Source: Desulfobulbus sp. (lineage in GTDB: Bacteria > Desulfobacterota > Desulfobulbia > Desulfobulbales > Desulfobulbaceae). Taken from it: a DNA stretch of 34,535 bases. Each line of letters starts with the position of its first letter. Positions within the stretch are counted from its first letter, which is position 1. The DNA lies in the NCBI GenBank assembly GCA_009778955.1, contig WRFD01000003.1:1-34535 (forward strand), read 5' to 3'. Below, piece by piece: positions 10,179 through 18,288 of this stretch. The position numbers were made by a program, and so were the translations under genes. Under the pieces are notes generated by a model. It was not told the origin of the DNA, did no database searches, and worked only from the letters and a program-made list of their open reading frames with translations.

Positions 10179-10614
10179 CATCGCTGCGCCCCATTATAGG
10201 TCGAAAAGGCAGGTCCAGCCGGAGAATCAGCACCCCCTACGCGATTTGATGTCGGGATGCTCCCCACAATGTCAGCTTTAATATCGCAATGTTGATGTCG
10301 AATTGGTGAAACTTGATGATGCAAAAAAATACCCTTTGGGTCACACCCAAAGATGCGGCATTCTAGCGGCCCCCACCTGAACATGATTGGGAAAATTGCA
10401 GAAAAGGAAAGAGCGGCGCTGTCCGCAATATATGCAAATATCACGGTTGACACAGACAGCATCATGCCGAGCAAGGGGCGGCAGGATGCCAGCCCTACAG
10501 AACCATACCCAAAAGTCCAATTTTTTTAATTTAAATTAATTTAATAAAAATAATAAATTATCAACAAAACCCTCCTGTTCGTTCAAAAATTTGTATTTTT
10601 TTGCCTCCAAGGTA
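10179..10614. other. Intergenic region between tandem OMP genes, no gene
   Basis: A minus-strand open frame across 9944-10474 has no ribosome binding site and no recognisable features, so I do not call it. The segment 10475-10500 (GGCGGCAGGATGCCAGCCCTAC) echoes the flank of the hairpin repeat at 7340. From about 10503 it matches the A/T-rich region upstream of the first OMP gene. Confidence 0.45.
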
Positions 10615-10643
10615 TTGCCAGCATCATGTTCTTTTATTATATT
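10615..10643 (+). promoter_or_regulatory. Sigma-70-type promoter of second OMP gene
   Basis: TTGCCA (10615-10620), 17 bases and TATATT (10638-10643), identical in both boxes and spacing to the promoter at 9027-9055. The leader downstream (AAGCTCAGGATTCATGGC... to the ribosome binding site) is also conserved between the two copies. Confidence 0.8.
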
Positions 10644-10745
10644 GATAACCAATTAGAAAAGCTCAGGATTCATGGCAATTATTGCACTTCTCGGACAATA
10701 ACGCCCCATGCAAACACAGCGCCAACCACAACAGGAGAGAAGAAT

Positions 10746-11600
10746 ATGAAAAAAGCACTGAATGTCATAGTGGCATCCGCATTCGTTTTGACCGCAGGCG
10801 TTGCTCTGGCAGGCGGCCCCGGCAAGAAAATGGGGCCCGGTTGTCCGGAAGCATGCCAGAACCAGATCGACGATCTGCAATCTTCCCAGGCCCAGCAGAA
10901 CGAGCAGTTGGGCGTCTACGGCAAGCAACTGCAGAACCATGAGGGCCGGATCACCGACCTGGAGAAGGCCTTTAACGATTACTGGTATGTGCGTCTTGGC
11001 GCTCGGGCCGCCTGGACTGAGCAGAAGCTCAATGGTCCTCCAGGTCTTAACAGCGTTGATGTCGATTCCGACGCCGGTTGGGGCGGCGCCATCGCCTTTG
11101 GCCACGAGTTCGCCATGTATCAGGCCTTGGGCAAGTTCCGGGCTGAGGTCGAGGTGGCCAAGCAGGGCGGCAATCTTGAAGATAAAACCTTACTTAATGA
11201 CACCAATATCGTTCCACCTTATTATTATGGCCAATCCCTAAGGCTTATTGACGGCAACGTGGACATCACCACGGTCTTCCTCAATGGCTACTACGAACTG
11301 CCGATAGTCGACGCCTTTTCGATCTACTTCATGGCCGGTGTTGGTTATGCCAAGTTTGACATTGATGGCACAGTGGCCGTGTACAACAACTACGACGGAT
11401 CCCAGGTCGGCCCCAACTACAAGATATGGGATGGTAGCGACAACGTTTTTGCCTACAAGGCGGGTGCGGGTGTAACCTATAATTTCACCGATCAGGTCGC
11501 CGCTGATCTGGGCTACGAGTACCTGGGCGTGGCCGACACCGACCTGGCTGACAGCATCAACGGTCACAACGTGGTGCTTTCGGTCCGCTTCAAATTCTAA
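10746..11600 (+). CDS. Outer-membrane beta-barrel protein with N-terminal coiled coil (second tandem copy)
   Basis: This 284-residue paralogue has a signal peptide (MKKALNVIVASAFVLTAGVALA), then the same GPGCPEAC segment, coiled coil and barrel ending VVLSVRFKF. Relative to the first copy it carries insertions in the extracellular-loop regions, for example around YYYGQSLRLIDGN and YDGSQVGPNYK, while strands and periplasmic turns are conserved. That is the pattern expected when surface loops diversify. The ATG at 10746 follows AGGAG. It has its own promoter and terminator, so the two genes can be expressed independently. Confidence 0.85.
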   Translation: MKKALNVIVASAFVLTAGVALAGGPGKKMGPGCPEACQNQIDDLQSSQAQQNEQLGVYGKQLQNHEGRITDLEKAFNDYWYVRLGARAAWTEQKLNGPPGLNSVDVDSDAGWGGAIAFGHEFAMYQALGKFRAEVEVAKQGGNLEDKTLLNDTNIVPPYYYGQSLRLIDGNVDITTVFLNGYYELPIVDAFSIYFMAGVGYAKFDIDGTVAVYNNYDGSQVGPNYKIWDGSDNVFAYKAGAGVTYNFTDQVAADLGYEYLGVADTDLADSINGHNVVLSVRFKF

Positions 11601-11628
11601 TTGCCGTAACACCTTAGCAGCATCTCTT

Positions 11629-11664
11629 CCCCGGCCGGGTCTTCCGACCGGGGATTTTTTTTTG
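11629..11664 (+). terminator. Rho-independent terminator of second OMP gene
   Basis: CCCCGGCCGG, loop GTCTT, CCGACCGGGG, then A and a run of T residues, 28 bases after the stop codon. It is homologous to the terminator at 9991-10024. Confidence 0.92.
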
Positions 11665-11708
11665 CCCGCGACATACAGATGAAAACGGACGACCGGGAGC
11701 GGTTGCAC

Positions 11709-11819
11709 CGGCGAGGAGACCGAGGCTGAATTTTCCGGCAACAGACAAAAAAACTGGAATTTTTGATTCAATCAGGCTTGTGTTTCCACGCCAGAACGTG
11801 GGAACGATCAAATGCGGGC
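11709..11819 (+). repeat. ~110-base dispersed repeat, copy B, with hairpin copy 4
   Basis: This is the counterpart of 611-720. It ends in the hairpin GTTTCCACGC-CAGA-ACGTGGGAAC (11782-11805) followed by GATCAAATGCGGG, the same flank as copy 1 at 455-478. Its position immediately after a terminator resembles that of REP-type elements. Confidence 0.65.
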
Positions 11820-11839
11820 CGTTTCATGAAGGTAGGGGT

Positions 11840-11962
11840 TCAGCAGAGCTTGATGATTTCATCATTTTTTGGGCGCTTTTGACTCGTATGGAACACGCAA
11901 AATATATCATCAAGATTTTGTGCAGCTTTTTTGGTGAACTTCACTTGCAGCGGATTTTCCAT
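11840..11962 (-). pseudogene. RelE/ParE-type toxin, truncated remnant
   Basis: A 40-residue frame starts with MENPLQVKFTKKAAQNLDDI, which resembles the first strand and helix of RelE/ParE ribonuclease or gyrase toxins (about 90-100 residues when complete). It then loses similarity and stops at TGA 11842-11840. It follows the antitoxin remnant on the same strand, the usual antitoxin-toxin order. Both partners are broken, so the locus is dead. The RelE/ParE assignment rests on a short N-terminus and the context. Confidence 0.45.
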
Positions 11963-12044
11963 TTTTTATATAAACTCATATCTTCGCCACTGGCAAAATC
12001 GCCTTGATCTGTCTATTGAATTCCTTTTTAATTTCAGCTAGCTG

Positions 12045-12158
12045 TCAGGACTCTTTCCAAAAATCTTGTAACGCCTGCACCGCAAGAAAACTCTTTGTCC
12101 TTCCTTTTGCTTCAGCCAATTCTTTAAGCTGTATCGCGAGTTCTTCTGGCAATCTCAT
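12045..12158 (-). pseudogene. Ribbon-helix-helix (RelB/CopG-type) antitoxin, broken by a stop codon and frameshift
   Basis: The frame reads MRLPEELAIQLKELAEAKG then RTKSFLAVQALQDFWKES and stops at TGA. MRLPEELA is the ribbon strand and helix start of RHH antitoxins. The sequence continues after the stop as QLAEIKK, and in a shifted frame as DQGDFASGEDM...YKKW, the usual acidic tail of RelB-like antitoxins that precedes the toxin start. The stop (TGA for a probable TGG) and a later frameshift disable it. Confidence 0.5.
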
Positions 12159-12216
12159 GGAGAATAATGCTTGTATTGGTTCACCTGTTCGGTTGAGGTG
12201 AGTCTTTGCTCCCCCC

Positions 12217-13398
12217 TCAATCTTGCCAGAAGGCGAGCCAATCGGCTATTTCCGGCGTCCAAACGATGCGGGCGCCATGGGGATGGACCCAGGCCAACTG
12301 CCAAGATCGGTGCTTGCCGCCCTGCCACAGATCGGCGGTCCAGCCGATCCAGCCGAAGTCCGGCGGCTCAGGGTTGCCCCGCAATGGCTCCCATTGCAGC
12401 CAGAGCACGGGCCATGGGTGTTGCGAGGCCCAGGCTGCCAGGGACGGGCGCAGCGCGGCCCCCTTATCGACCAAATAGGCGGTCAGGTAGGTATTGTAAA
12501 GTATGACGGGTGCATCGGGCAACCGGTCAACCCGATCGGTCAGAAACCGGGGCAGGTCGGCGGGCAAGTCAGCCGGGAAAAGGCGAACCGGCGAGGGCGA
12601 ACGATTGACCGCATGCAGAGCCGCGACGCCAGCGCGGAGCTGGTGCAGCCGTTCAGGATGGTCGCCCCAAACAAAAGCGGCCAGGGTTTGTTCTTCAGCC
12701 GGCGAGCGGAGGATGAGCGGAGCAAGATCACAACCAACACGCGATTGGATTGTGGGACAAACCGCTTGGACCGGCGGCAGCGGCGTCCCTTCGCTGCGTA
12801 CCAGGAATTGGGGCGAGGCGCCGCTGCCAAGCTCTAACAGGGTTTGGCCGTCACTTTCGCCAATGACCCCGAAATGCCGCCAGTCCGCCACCAGATTGAG
12901 TCCGGCGCTGGCGCCCAAATCCACCAGGTGCAGCGCCGGCCAGCCGGTTATGCTTGCCGGCAGCAGCCAGCAAAGCCCGCGGGCCGTCTCGTTGGTCTGC
13001 ACCTGGGCCATGGCGATGAATTCGGCCAGCGCCTCCCGCCTGGCTTCGATGGCGGCGCGGAAACAGGAGACCAGCCTGTTGCCATGGCTCGGCCAGGCGC
13101 CTTGCACGGTCGGATAATAGTGCGCCAACTCGGCCACTTCGGGCCGTCCAGTCAGGATATCCCGATGGAGCCCCGCCAGCAGGAGCAGGGGCACATCGAA
13201 CGAAGATCGGCCCGCGCCCGCATGCACCAACCAGTCCGCCAAAGTATCCTTACCCGGAACTGCGGCCAGCCAGTCGGCCACCAGACCGAACAGCCGGGAA
13301 TACAACGGCGCATATCCAGCGGAAAACTCTTGTTGCTTGCGGAAACGCCGGCCAAGCCTGACCCGCAAATCGGATGGAGACGACGGCGGCGGTTTCAC
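12217..13398 (-). CDS. DUF2332 family protein
   Basis: The 393-residue protein matches DUF2332: an N-terminal helical part (RFRKQQEFSAGYAPLYSRLF), then QVQTNETARGLCWLLPA followed by LHLVDLGASAGLNLVADW. The LGASAGLNL segment resembles a nucleotide- or SAM-binding glycine loop; a methyltransferase-like fold is possible but not shown. The family has no established function. I prefer the GTG at 13398, which has GAGG eight bases upstream, to the first GTG at 13416, which has none. It is monocistronic, flanked by decayed genes, with a strong dyad upstream. Confidence 0.75.
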   Translation of the reverse strand: MKPPPSSPSDLRVRLGRRFRKQQEFSAGYAPLYSRLFGLVADWLAAVPGKDTLADWLVHAGAGRSSFDVPLLLLAGLHRDILTGRPEVAELAHYYPTVQGAWPSHGNRLVSCFRAAIEARREALAEFIAMAQVQTNETARGLCWLLPASITGWPALHLVDLGASAGLNLVADWRHFGVIGESDGQTLLELGSGASPQFLVRSEGTPLPPVQAVCPTIQSRVGCDLAPLILRSPAEEQTLAAFVWGDHPERLHQLRAGVAALHAVNRSPSPVRLFPADLPADLPRFLTDRVDRLPDAPVILYNTYLTAYLVDKGAALRPSLAAWASQHPWPVLWLQWEPLRGNPEPPDFGWIGWTADLWQGGKHRSWQLAWVHPHGARIVWTPEIADWLAFWQD

Positions 13399-13456
13399 GA
13401 AACTATCCTCGTACACAATGAAGTTGAGACAGCGGAAAAAGCATGGTTCTTAGTCG

Positions 13457-13500
13457 TTTTGTGCGGATTTGATCAATACAGGGATCAAATCCGCACAAAA
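13457..13500. repeat. Perfect 18-base inverted repeat upstream of the DUF2332 gene
   Basis: TTTTGTGCGGATTTGATC (13457-13474), loop AATACAGG, GATCAAATCCGCACAAAA (13483-13500). All 18 base pairs match. It lies 59 bases upstream of the GTG of the DUF2332 gene, in its leader or promoter. It is not a normal terminator: on the minus strand the T-run precedes the stem, and on the plus strand only A residues follow. Confidence 0.85.
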
Positions 13501-13569
13501 AAGAAAAAAAATCATAGAAGAACAGCATGTTGACAAGAGTTGGCGGTGACCGTAAGCAACAAGACCTTT

Positions 13570-13719
13570 TCAGTCGGTCGCCTCGTTGCTTTTTATAAAA
13601 ACAAAGAGAGACATGCCGTTACGCTCAGATTGTTCCATTGAGCGGCATTGCCATCGCTCTATTTGGGCCTCAGAGTTCCAGATGAATTCCACACCAAATG
13701 ACGAAGAGCCAATATTCAC
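13570..13719 (-). pseudogene. Possible gene remnant, 49 residues
   Basis: An open frame on the minus strand, from a stop at about 13766 to TGA at 13570, has protein-like composition (for example GVEFIWNSEAQIERWQCR, then SMEQSERNGMSLFVFIKSN). Its only possible start is a GTG at 13719 with no ribosome binding site. It follows the truncated phospholipase-like gene on the same strand and may be a piece of the same or another decayed gene. I recognise no family. Confidence 0.2.
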
Positions 13720-13777
13720 AGGGTCGGGGCATCGGCTCGTGAGGAAAAAGCTGTAAGACCGGTCTCATCCGGCTGGC

Positions 13778-13936
13778 TTAGCTGATCTCAGAATTCCATT
13801 CCTTCAGGTGGAGGAGTATGTCAATGTGCAGCAACAGCGGGGCAAGCTCTTGTTTTGACAGCTCGCCAAGCCCGGTCAGCGCATTGGGGCTGTTCAGCAG
13901 CGACGCCATGGTTAGATGGGCGTATGCTCCCGGCAT
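13778..13936 (-). pseudogene. Truncated zinc-dependent phospholipase C-like gene, N-terminal fragment
   Basis: A 52-residue product begins MPGAYAHLTMASLLNSPNAL. This resembles the start of zinc-dependent phospholipase C-like proteins, which typically begin MPGAYAHxT and run for several hundred residues. The ATG at 13936 has a strong ribosome binding site (AAGGAG, seven bases away), showing that this was a real gene start. After LLLHID the sequence departs from what I would expect and stops within 60 bases. Downstream I find no continuation except the dubious frame at 13570-13766. The family call is from memory of the N-terminal motif. Confidence 0.4.
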
Positions 13937-14053
13937 GTCATACTCCTTGAGAGGTATACTGTTGAGCCAAACCTTGCCCGCAGCCGAGATGCGCACCCGG
14001 CATCAAGTGTGTACGGGGCGGGCGCCCTTCCTGCAAACTGGTTCAATGAGCGC

Positions 14054-14087
14054 GTATTGGTTGCACCGCAGTATTGGTTGCACCGCA
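14054..14087. repeat. Tandem duplication of 17 bases
   Basis: GTATTGGTTGCACCGCA occurs twice back to back (14054-14070 and 14071-14087) with no mismatch. It lies upstream of the truncated phospholipase-like gene, outside any supported gene. It could be a doubled protein-binding site or a replication slip. Confidence 0.7.
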
Positions 14088-14207
14088 GGAGATCTTCCAT
14101 TGCCGGAAAACACCACGCCAAACAAAGCATGGCGATCTAATATACCATTACAGTGAAGCTGCCGGGCAGAAGGCGATAAACCACATGCGAAAGATGGCTA
14201 TGCGCGG

Positions 14208-14999
14208 TCAGAAGGTGTACATGATGCCTGCCGTCAGGCTCCGGGTCTGGGATCTACCCACCATGGGACTGTCCTGGATGTTGCCGCCAAGAAAGACGAT
14301 CTCGCCGCTGCAGAAGATATCCCAGGCGTCGGTGAGGCTGTGGCTCAGCGTGAGGCCGAGATACGGCGAACTCTCCCCGCCGGGATCATGGGGCGTAAGC
14401 CCGCTTTTGCTCGCCCCCTGGCCGCTTATCCCATAATAATAGCTGATATATCGGCTGTCCGACCAGTACACCCCGACCGTCGGTATGATCTCCAGCGGCC
14501 CGAATTCCATGGAATACGCATAGCTCAGCGCCCCATTCCAGCCGTTGCTGTTGCCCAGAATATCCCGGGCCGCGTTGGCGCGCAGCATGCCGTACGGGGT
14601 GGTCAGACGGACTTCCATGCCCGCCGCCACGCTGGCGTCCCTGTCATGCAGCAGGCGCAACTGGGCTTCAGATGTATCCGTGGCATTGAAGCTGGTGGCG
14701 TCATAGGCGCCGAAGATCGAGACTTCAAGAAAATCCAGATTGCAGATTTTCACTCCCACAGCGGTCCCCCTGATATACGCATAATCGCTGTCCAGATCGA
14801 TCATGGGCAAGGGGGTCCATTGGGTGTCATAGCGCTTGTAGGGCGCGAACGTCACGTTGCCGCCTATCCCAACGGCAACCTCGGCAGCGGTAGCCGTCTG
14901 GACAACGGCGGCCAGAAAAAACGCAACCAGCAACCCGACACGGTTCCCGGACTGCCCAAGGATAAAGGGGAGCAGGCGCAACGATGCGGATTGTTCCAT
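14208..14999 (-). CDS. MipA/OmpV family outer-membrane protein
   Basis: The 263-residue protein has an N-terminal signal segment (GLLVAFFLAAVVQTATAA, cleavage likely before EVAVG), followed by beta-strands typical of MipA/OmpV and a terminal phenylalanine (SLTAGIMYTF). Recognisable features are the early PYKRYDTQWTPLPMIDLDSDYAYIRG stretch and the SPYLGLTLSHSLTDAWD segment. E. coli MipA scaffolds the murein hydrolase MltA and PBP1B, but most family members are uncharacterised. The ATG at 14999 is one base after the stop of the response-regulator gene, so it is translated as the third gene of the two-component operon. Confidence 0.85.
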   Translation of the reverse strand: MEQSASLRLLPFILGQSGNRVGLLVAFFLAAVVQTATAAEVAVGIGGNVTFAPYKRYDTQWTPLPMIDLDSDYAYIRGTAVGVKICNLDFLEVSIFGAYDATSFNATDTSEAQLRLLHDRDASVAAGMEVRLTTPYGMLRANAARDILGNSNGWNGALSYAYSMEFGPLEIIPTVGVYWSDSRYISYYYGISGQGASKSGLTPHDPGGESSPYLGLTLSHSLTDAWDIFCSGEIVFLGGNIQDSPMVGRSQTRSLTAGIMYTF

Positions 15000-15000
15000 G

Positions 15001-16401
15001 TCAGACCAACTCCTTTTTATGGACGATGGCGATCCCAAGCTTTTTGATGCGATGCCAGATACTGCGCTCAGAGATCTGCAACAATTCAGCGGCCTTGACC
15101 TGCACCCCTCCCGCCTCTTCCAAGGCCTGCATGATGAGATGGCGCTCCATATCTTCCAGCCGCCGGGACAGGTCAAGGGGAAAGACCGTCCGCCCGGCAA
15201 CGGCGGCAGGGTCACGGGTCTCTTGGATATCGCCGGCAGCAAAGCCGGCTGCAAGCATTTCCGGCGTGATCGTGCCGCCAGGGGCGACAATGAACAACCG
15301 CTCGACGCGGTTCTCCAGTTCCCTGACATTACCGGGCCAGGAATAGACCTGCAGGGCCCGGAGAGCCTCTGGGGTGAAGAAGATGAGATTTTTGCCCATT
15401 TCAGTGGCGAATTTTTTGGCAAAGTGCTCGAGCAGAAGTGGAATGTCTTCGGGATGCTCCCGTAAAGGCGGCAGAGTGATAGGGTAGACGTTCAGGCGGT
15501 AGTAGAGGTCCTGGCGGAATCCTCCCCGGCTGATGGCCGCGGCCAGATCCTGGTTGGTCGCCGCGATGATGCGCACATCCACCTTGCGGGATGCGCTCGC
15601 GCCCACCGGCTCGACGGTTTTTTCCTGGATGCAGCGCAGGATCTTCGCCTGTAGCGATAAGGGCATGTCGCCGATTTCATCCAGGAAAAGGGTGCCGGAA
15701 TCGGCCTGGACAAAGCGTCCGGACCGGTTGGCAGTGGCGCCGGTGAAGGCCCCCTTGACGTGACCGAAGAGTTCGCTTTCCAGTAGAGATTCAGGGATGG
15801 CGGCGCAATTCACGGTGACGAACGGCGCCGAGGACCGGGGGCCGTTATAATGGATGGCCTTGGCCACCACCTCCTTGCCGGTGCCGGATTCTCCGGTAAT
15901 GAGCACGTTAGCGGCACTGGCGCTGACTTCGCGGATGCTCTGCCGCACAGCCTGGATCGCCAGGCTGTGGCCGATGAAATTCCGGTCGCTGAAGGTCTTG
16001 CCCAACTCCTGGCGCAACTGCTTGTTATCGGTGCTCAGCGCGTTGAAACGCAGGGCAAGGGCCACGGTCGCCTCAAGGGAGCCCAGATCAAAGGGTTTGA
16101 CGATATAGTCAAAGGCCCCTTCCTTGATGATCTCCACCGCAACCTTCAAGGCGGCATAGGCGGTCATGATCACCACCGGCAGCCCTGGTTCAAAACGCTT
16201 CACCTTTTCCAGAAGGTCGCGTCCGCTCAAGCCGGGCAGGCGCAAATCGCTGAGAACCAGGTGCACTTCCTGTTCCCGCAGCACCGCCAGCGCCTCCTCG
16301 ACAGAGGCTGCGGTAATGGGGTTGTAGCCCATATTTTCCAGGGCCACGGAAAGCACCTCCAGCAGTTTGGCCTCATCGTCGACAATCAGGATCGTCTGCA
16401 T
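15001..16401 (-). CDS. NtrC-family sigma-54-dependent response regulator
   Basis: A 466-residue activator of sigma-54 RNA polymerase. The receiver domain (residues 1-120) has the acidic pocket (VDDE), phospho-acceptor Asp52 (VLSDLRLPG), switch Thr (MTAYA) and KPF lysine. The AAA+ domain (about 140-380) has Walker A GESGTGKE, the sigma-54 contact loop GAFTGA, Walker B TLFLDEIGDM and the arginine-finger region. A Fis-type HTH ends the protein (VKAAELLQISERSIWHRIKKLG). The ATG at 16401 is chosen; a TTG at 16428 would give an unneeded tail. It is cotranscribed with the kinase. A sigma-54 promoter lies in front of the divergent operon, its most likely target. Confidence 0.95.
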   Translation of the reverse strand: MQTILIVDDEAKLLEVLSVALENMGYNPITAASVEEALAVLREQEVHLVLSDLRLPGLSGRDLLEKVKRFEPGLPVVIMTAYAALKVAVEIIKEGAFDYIVKPFDLGSLEATVALALRFNALSTDNKQLRQELGKTFSDRNFIGHSLAIQAVRQSIREVSASAANVLITGESGTGKEVVAKAIHYNGPRSSAPFVTVNCAAIPESLLESELFGHVKGAFTGATANRSGRFVQADSGTLFLDEIGDMPLSLQAKILRCIQEKTVEPVGASASRKVDVRIIAATNQDLAAAISRGGFRQDLYYRLNVYPITLPPLREHPEDIPLLLEHFAKKFATEMGKNLIFFTPEALRALQVYSWPGNVRELENRVERLFIVAPGGTITPEMLAAGFAAGDIQETRDPAAVAGRTVFPLDLSRRLEDMERHLIMQALEEAGGVQVKAAELLQISERSIWHRIKKLGIAIVHKKELV

Positions 16402-16424
16402 GTTGTTCCGCTCTCTATCGCCTG

Positions 16425-18155
16425 TCAACTGTTCAGGCAGACAGTGAAGGTTGTTCCCTGGCCGGGCACGCTCGTACAGGTGATGCTGCCGCCGTGCTCC
16501 TCAATGATGGCATAGGTCTTGGCCAGTCCCAGTCCTAACCCGCTTTTTTTGGTGGAAATGAACGGCAGGTGCATGGTGGACAGCAAGTCTTCCGGAATGC
16601 CCGTACCAGTATCCGCCACCTCAAGGCAGATCCGGTCCTGCGCTTCAGAGTGGTACAGCCGCACGGTCAGGCTGCCGCCTCCCGGCATGGCTTCCGCACT
16701 ATTCAGCACCAGATTGAGCAGGGCCTGGCGGATCTTGTTCTCCTCACCCAGAACACGCACCTCCTGAGCGTTGGGCGTGGCGTTGATGAATGAACAGGCA
16801 ATGCCTTTTGCCGTGAATTCAGCCGCGCTCAGCTCCAGCACATCCTGGGCCAGCGTATCGAGCCGGAAAACGGTCGGCGTAAAGGGAGTCGGCTTGGCAA
16901 AGGATAAAAACTCCGCAATGAGGCTGTCAATGCGGCCGACCTCTTCAATCGCCAGGCCCAGCAGCCGGGATTCCTTGCCATTCTCAGGCAGTTTGCCGTA
17001 CACCAGTTCGGCGGATGTCTTAATCACCAGCAGCGGGTTGCGAATCTCATGGGCAAAGCCCAGCGCTATTTCGCCCAACATGCGGGACCGCTCATGCCTG
17101 GCCGATTGCACGTTCTCGCGCTGCATGAGTTCCAGTTGCCCGGCCATGATGTTGAAGCTGTCGGAAAGTTCCGCAACCTCGTCGTTGCCTGATGGCGCGA
17201 CCCAGCCGGTGAAATTGCCGGAGGCAATTTCCCGGACACCCTCGTTCAATCGCCGTATGGGCCTGGTCAACCGTCGGGCCAACACATAGCCGATACAGCC
17301 GGACAACAGGATACCGCCGGCGAAGAAAGACCAGAACAACGTAAAATAGCCGAAATTGATGCCTTCGTCCGCAAGCAGGTGGGCGGAAACGACGAAAATC
17401 GCCAGAATGGCGCCCTGCTCGTTTCTTACCGGGGTCAGTAAAAAGTATTGGTCAGGCAGGCTGTCCGTCCAGTCGGCATTGGAAATGGCATACTCCGCGG
17501 CCCCGGCTTGCAGAGCCTCAATTGCGGCGGCAGGGAGCACATAGGGGGGGGCGGACGCTGAAGCGTATTCCTGCTGGAATCCCGAATCACCGGGCAGGAA
17601 TATGCGTAATTCCAGCGGCTCGGCGCTGCCGGACTCCGAAAGCCGAATACTGAACTGACTACCCAAATCCAGCCTACGCTCGCTACCGTCCTCTGCGGTT
17701 ATCATGCGCTGGACCACGATGATCAGTTCTTTTGCCCCGTTTTGCATGGTTGCCCAGTGGAACCTGCTGCCTGGAAAGAGCGGGGTTTCCGACAATGATT
17801 GCAGGGAAGGGGTGGCAAAGAGAATGCCCCCGGCCTGGTCCCGCAGCACAATGCAGTCGGCATCCACATTAGTCAGCGCTTCCAGCTCTTCAGGGGTAAA
17901 AGAAACGACCGGTTGAGCGAAACGCGGAGATAGTATGGTGTACGCGGCTGCTATCTCCGTTGCTGTTTCGTCAATGGTGTGAAACAGGTATTGGGAAGCC
18001 TCATGCAGCCAGCGCCCTATATTCTCGTTAGCCGTTTTATTCACCAGCCTTGTGGCTACATGGCTGGCCGCAAGCATCGGCAGGGCGGCCACCAGCATGA
18101 AGGCCAGCACCAGTTTGGTTGCCAGTGATTTTCTGAAATGATGCAAGGGGTTCAT
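16425..18155 (-). CDS. Membrane sensor histidine kinase with periplasmic sensing domain
   Basis: A 576-residue kinase. TM1 is near residues 13-33 (KLVLAFMLVAALPMLAAS). A periplasmic domain of about 240 residues of Cache-like size follows, then TM2 (FFAGGILLSGCIGYVLA) and HAMP (RRLTRPIRRLNEG). HisKA has the phospho-acceptor His369 in GFAHEIRNPLLVIK, and HATPase_c has the N box NLVLNSAEAMPGGG and G boxes VADTGTGIPEDL and GLGLGLAKT. The ATG at 18155 gives a normal inner-membrane start; the frame is open upstream to 18230 but without features. Its ligand is unknown. It presumably phosphorylates the adjacent sigma-54 activator. Confidence 0.93.
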   Translation of the reverse strand: MNPLHHFRKSLATKLVLAFMLVAALPMLAASHVATRLVNKTANENIGRWLHEASQYLFHTIDETATEIAAAYTILSPRFAQPVVSFTPEELEALTNVDADCIVLRDQAGGILFATPSLQSLSETPLFPGSRFHWATMQNGAKELIIVVQRMITAEDGSERRLDLGSQFSIRLSESGSAEPLELRIFLPGDSGFQQEYASASAPPYVLPAAAIEALQAGAAEYAISNADWTDSLPDQYFLLTPVRNEQGAILAIFVVSAHLLADEGINFGYFTLFWSFFAGGILLSGCIGYVLARRLTRPIRRLNEGVREIASGNFTGWVAPSGNDEVAELSDSFNIMAGQLELMQRENVQSARHERSRMLGEIALGFAHEIRNPLLVIKTSAELVYGKLPENGKESRLLGLAIEEVGRIDSLIAEFLSFAKPTPFTPTVFRLDTLAQDVLELSAAEFTAKGIACSFINATPNAQEVRVLGEENKIRQALLNLVLNSAEAMPGGGSLTVRLYHSEAQDRICLEVADTGTGIPEDLLSTMHLPFISTKKSGLGLGLAKTYAIIEEHGGSITCTSVPGQGTTFTVCLNS

Positions 18156-18288
18156 GGGCGTCTCTCTGTCACAAGGGAATACCATCATTTTGTGCTGCAA
18201 GCTACATTTTTTGCAGCTCGCCGATTGCAACTCGAAGACTCGTCAGCTGGTCAATCCTCAGACAGGATGCCTCTTTTATCGCTAGCAA

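Noticed and set aside
13457-13500. Long dyad as a terminator
   Set aside because: No T-run follows the stem on either strand, and no gene ends next to it in the right orientation.
13553-13595. AGCAAC...GTTGCTTTTT hairpin as a plus-strand terminator
   Set aside because: The stem is imperfect and no plus-strand gene lies upstream to terminate.
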